64,000 nt of DNA from Trebonia sp963843745 (lineage in GTDB: Bacteria; Actinomycetota; Actinomycetes; Streptosporangiales; Streptosporangiaceae). The translations under genes and the position numbers were made by a program. The notes beneath the pieces are model-generated. The model did not search any database and was not told the DNA's origin. It saw only the letters and a list, made by a program, of their open reading frames with translations. The stretch spans positions 124,001 through 188,000 of the forward strand of contig CAWJLP010000005.1 in NCBI GenBank assembly GCA_963843745.1, given 5' to 3'. Below, piece by piece: positions 63,864-64,000 of the stretch (positions within the stretch are counted from its first letter, which is position 1; every line of letters begins with the position of its first letter).

Positions 63864-64000
63864 GGCCCATCTGCTGGCTCCGGAGCACGGCCAGTTTCCG
63901 GCCCCGCCTCGTATCGAGGTGTGCAGCCACGGCTCGCCCAGGCGGGGTCTGGTCCGGGGTCTCCGGCGGCGTGCACGATGACGTTGTGCCGCTTGGGCAG

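Overview
The window is high-GC actinobacterial chromosome. The gene order relA-apt-secF-secD-yajC-ruvBAC ... yebC-pdxT-pdxS-pimA-patA-pgsA ... thrS ... ssgB is the one known from Streptomyces and related sporulating actinomycetes. A sporulation-type ssgB, a WhiB-like protein, phosphatidylinositol-mannoside enzymes, F420-type oxidoreductases and DUF574-type methyltransferases all fit. The genus cannot be fixed from the sequence; a Streptosporangiales-like or neighbouring lineage is my inference.

Layout. 0-23 kb is mostly minus-strand core genome: stringent response (rel), purine salvage (apt), Sec accessory proteins (secD, secF, yajC), Holliday-junction processing (ruvC, ruvA, ruvB), an Eis-like acetyltransferase, pdxS/pdxT for pyridoxal phosphate, the PIM lipid genes, an EF-G-like GTPase, a BNR-type lipoprotein, a HIT protein and thrS. 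23-31 kb holds small redox enzymes, a palindrome-rich gap, Tex and a secreted family 3 glycosidase. 32.1-35.7 kb is a GntR-controlled catabolic operon (LigK-type aldolase, oxalomesaconate tautomerase, extradiol dioxygenase) pointing to gallate- or protocatechuate-like ring cleavage. 35.8-50.4 kb is a mosaic of metabolic genes, including dtd, an asparaginase, a sarcosine-oxidase-like enzyme, hmgA, an XRE regulator with a DUF574 methyltransferase, and a frameshifted hydrolase.

50.43-58.98 kb is an integrated element at a tRNA-Val(CAC) gene. A 43-bp copy of the tRNA 3' half marks the far end, and a 5'-truncated tyrosine integrase lies next to the intact tRNA. Two further att-like remnants inside suggest three stacked insertions. 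The first segment is strikingly A+T-rich and carries a translationally coupled pair: a small unknown protein and a protein combining a papain-like His motif with a GNAT domain. The second carries an RsbU/V/W-type partner-switching module. The third carries a HARE-HTH protein, a broken IS1380-like transposase and the integrase.

59-64 kb returns to core genome: ssgB with a clear terminator, an AbiEi/DUF559-like protein, tRNA-Gly and tRNA-Cys, a 36-residue DUF6893-like gene, a sigma-like protein, and a MerR/WhiB pair divergent from an SRPBCC protein.

Short dispersed repeats are notable. One is a roughly 22-bp GC-rich element in five gaps that also matches codons inside the eis-like gene; another is a 46-bp A+T-rich element at 11.8 and 31.9 kb. 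There are also many 9-30 bp tandem repeats at gene ends.
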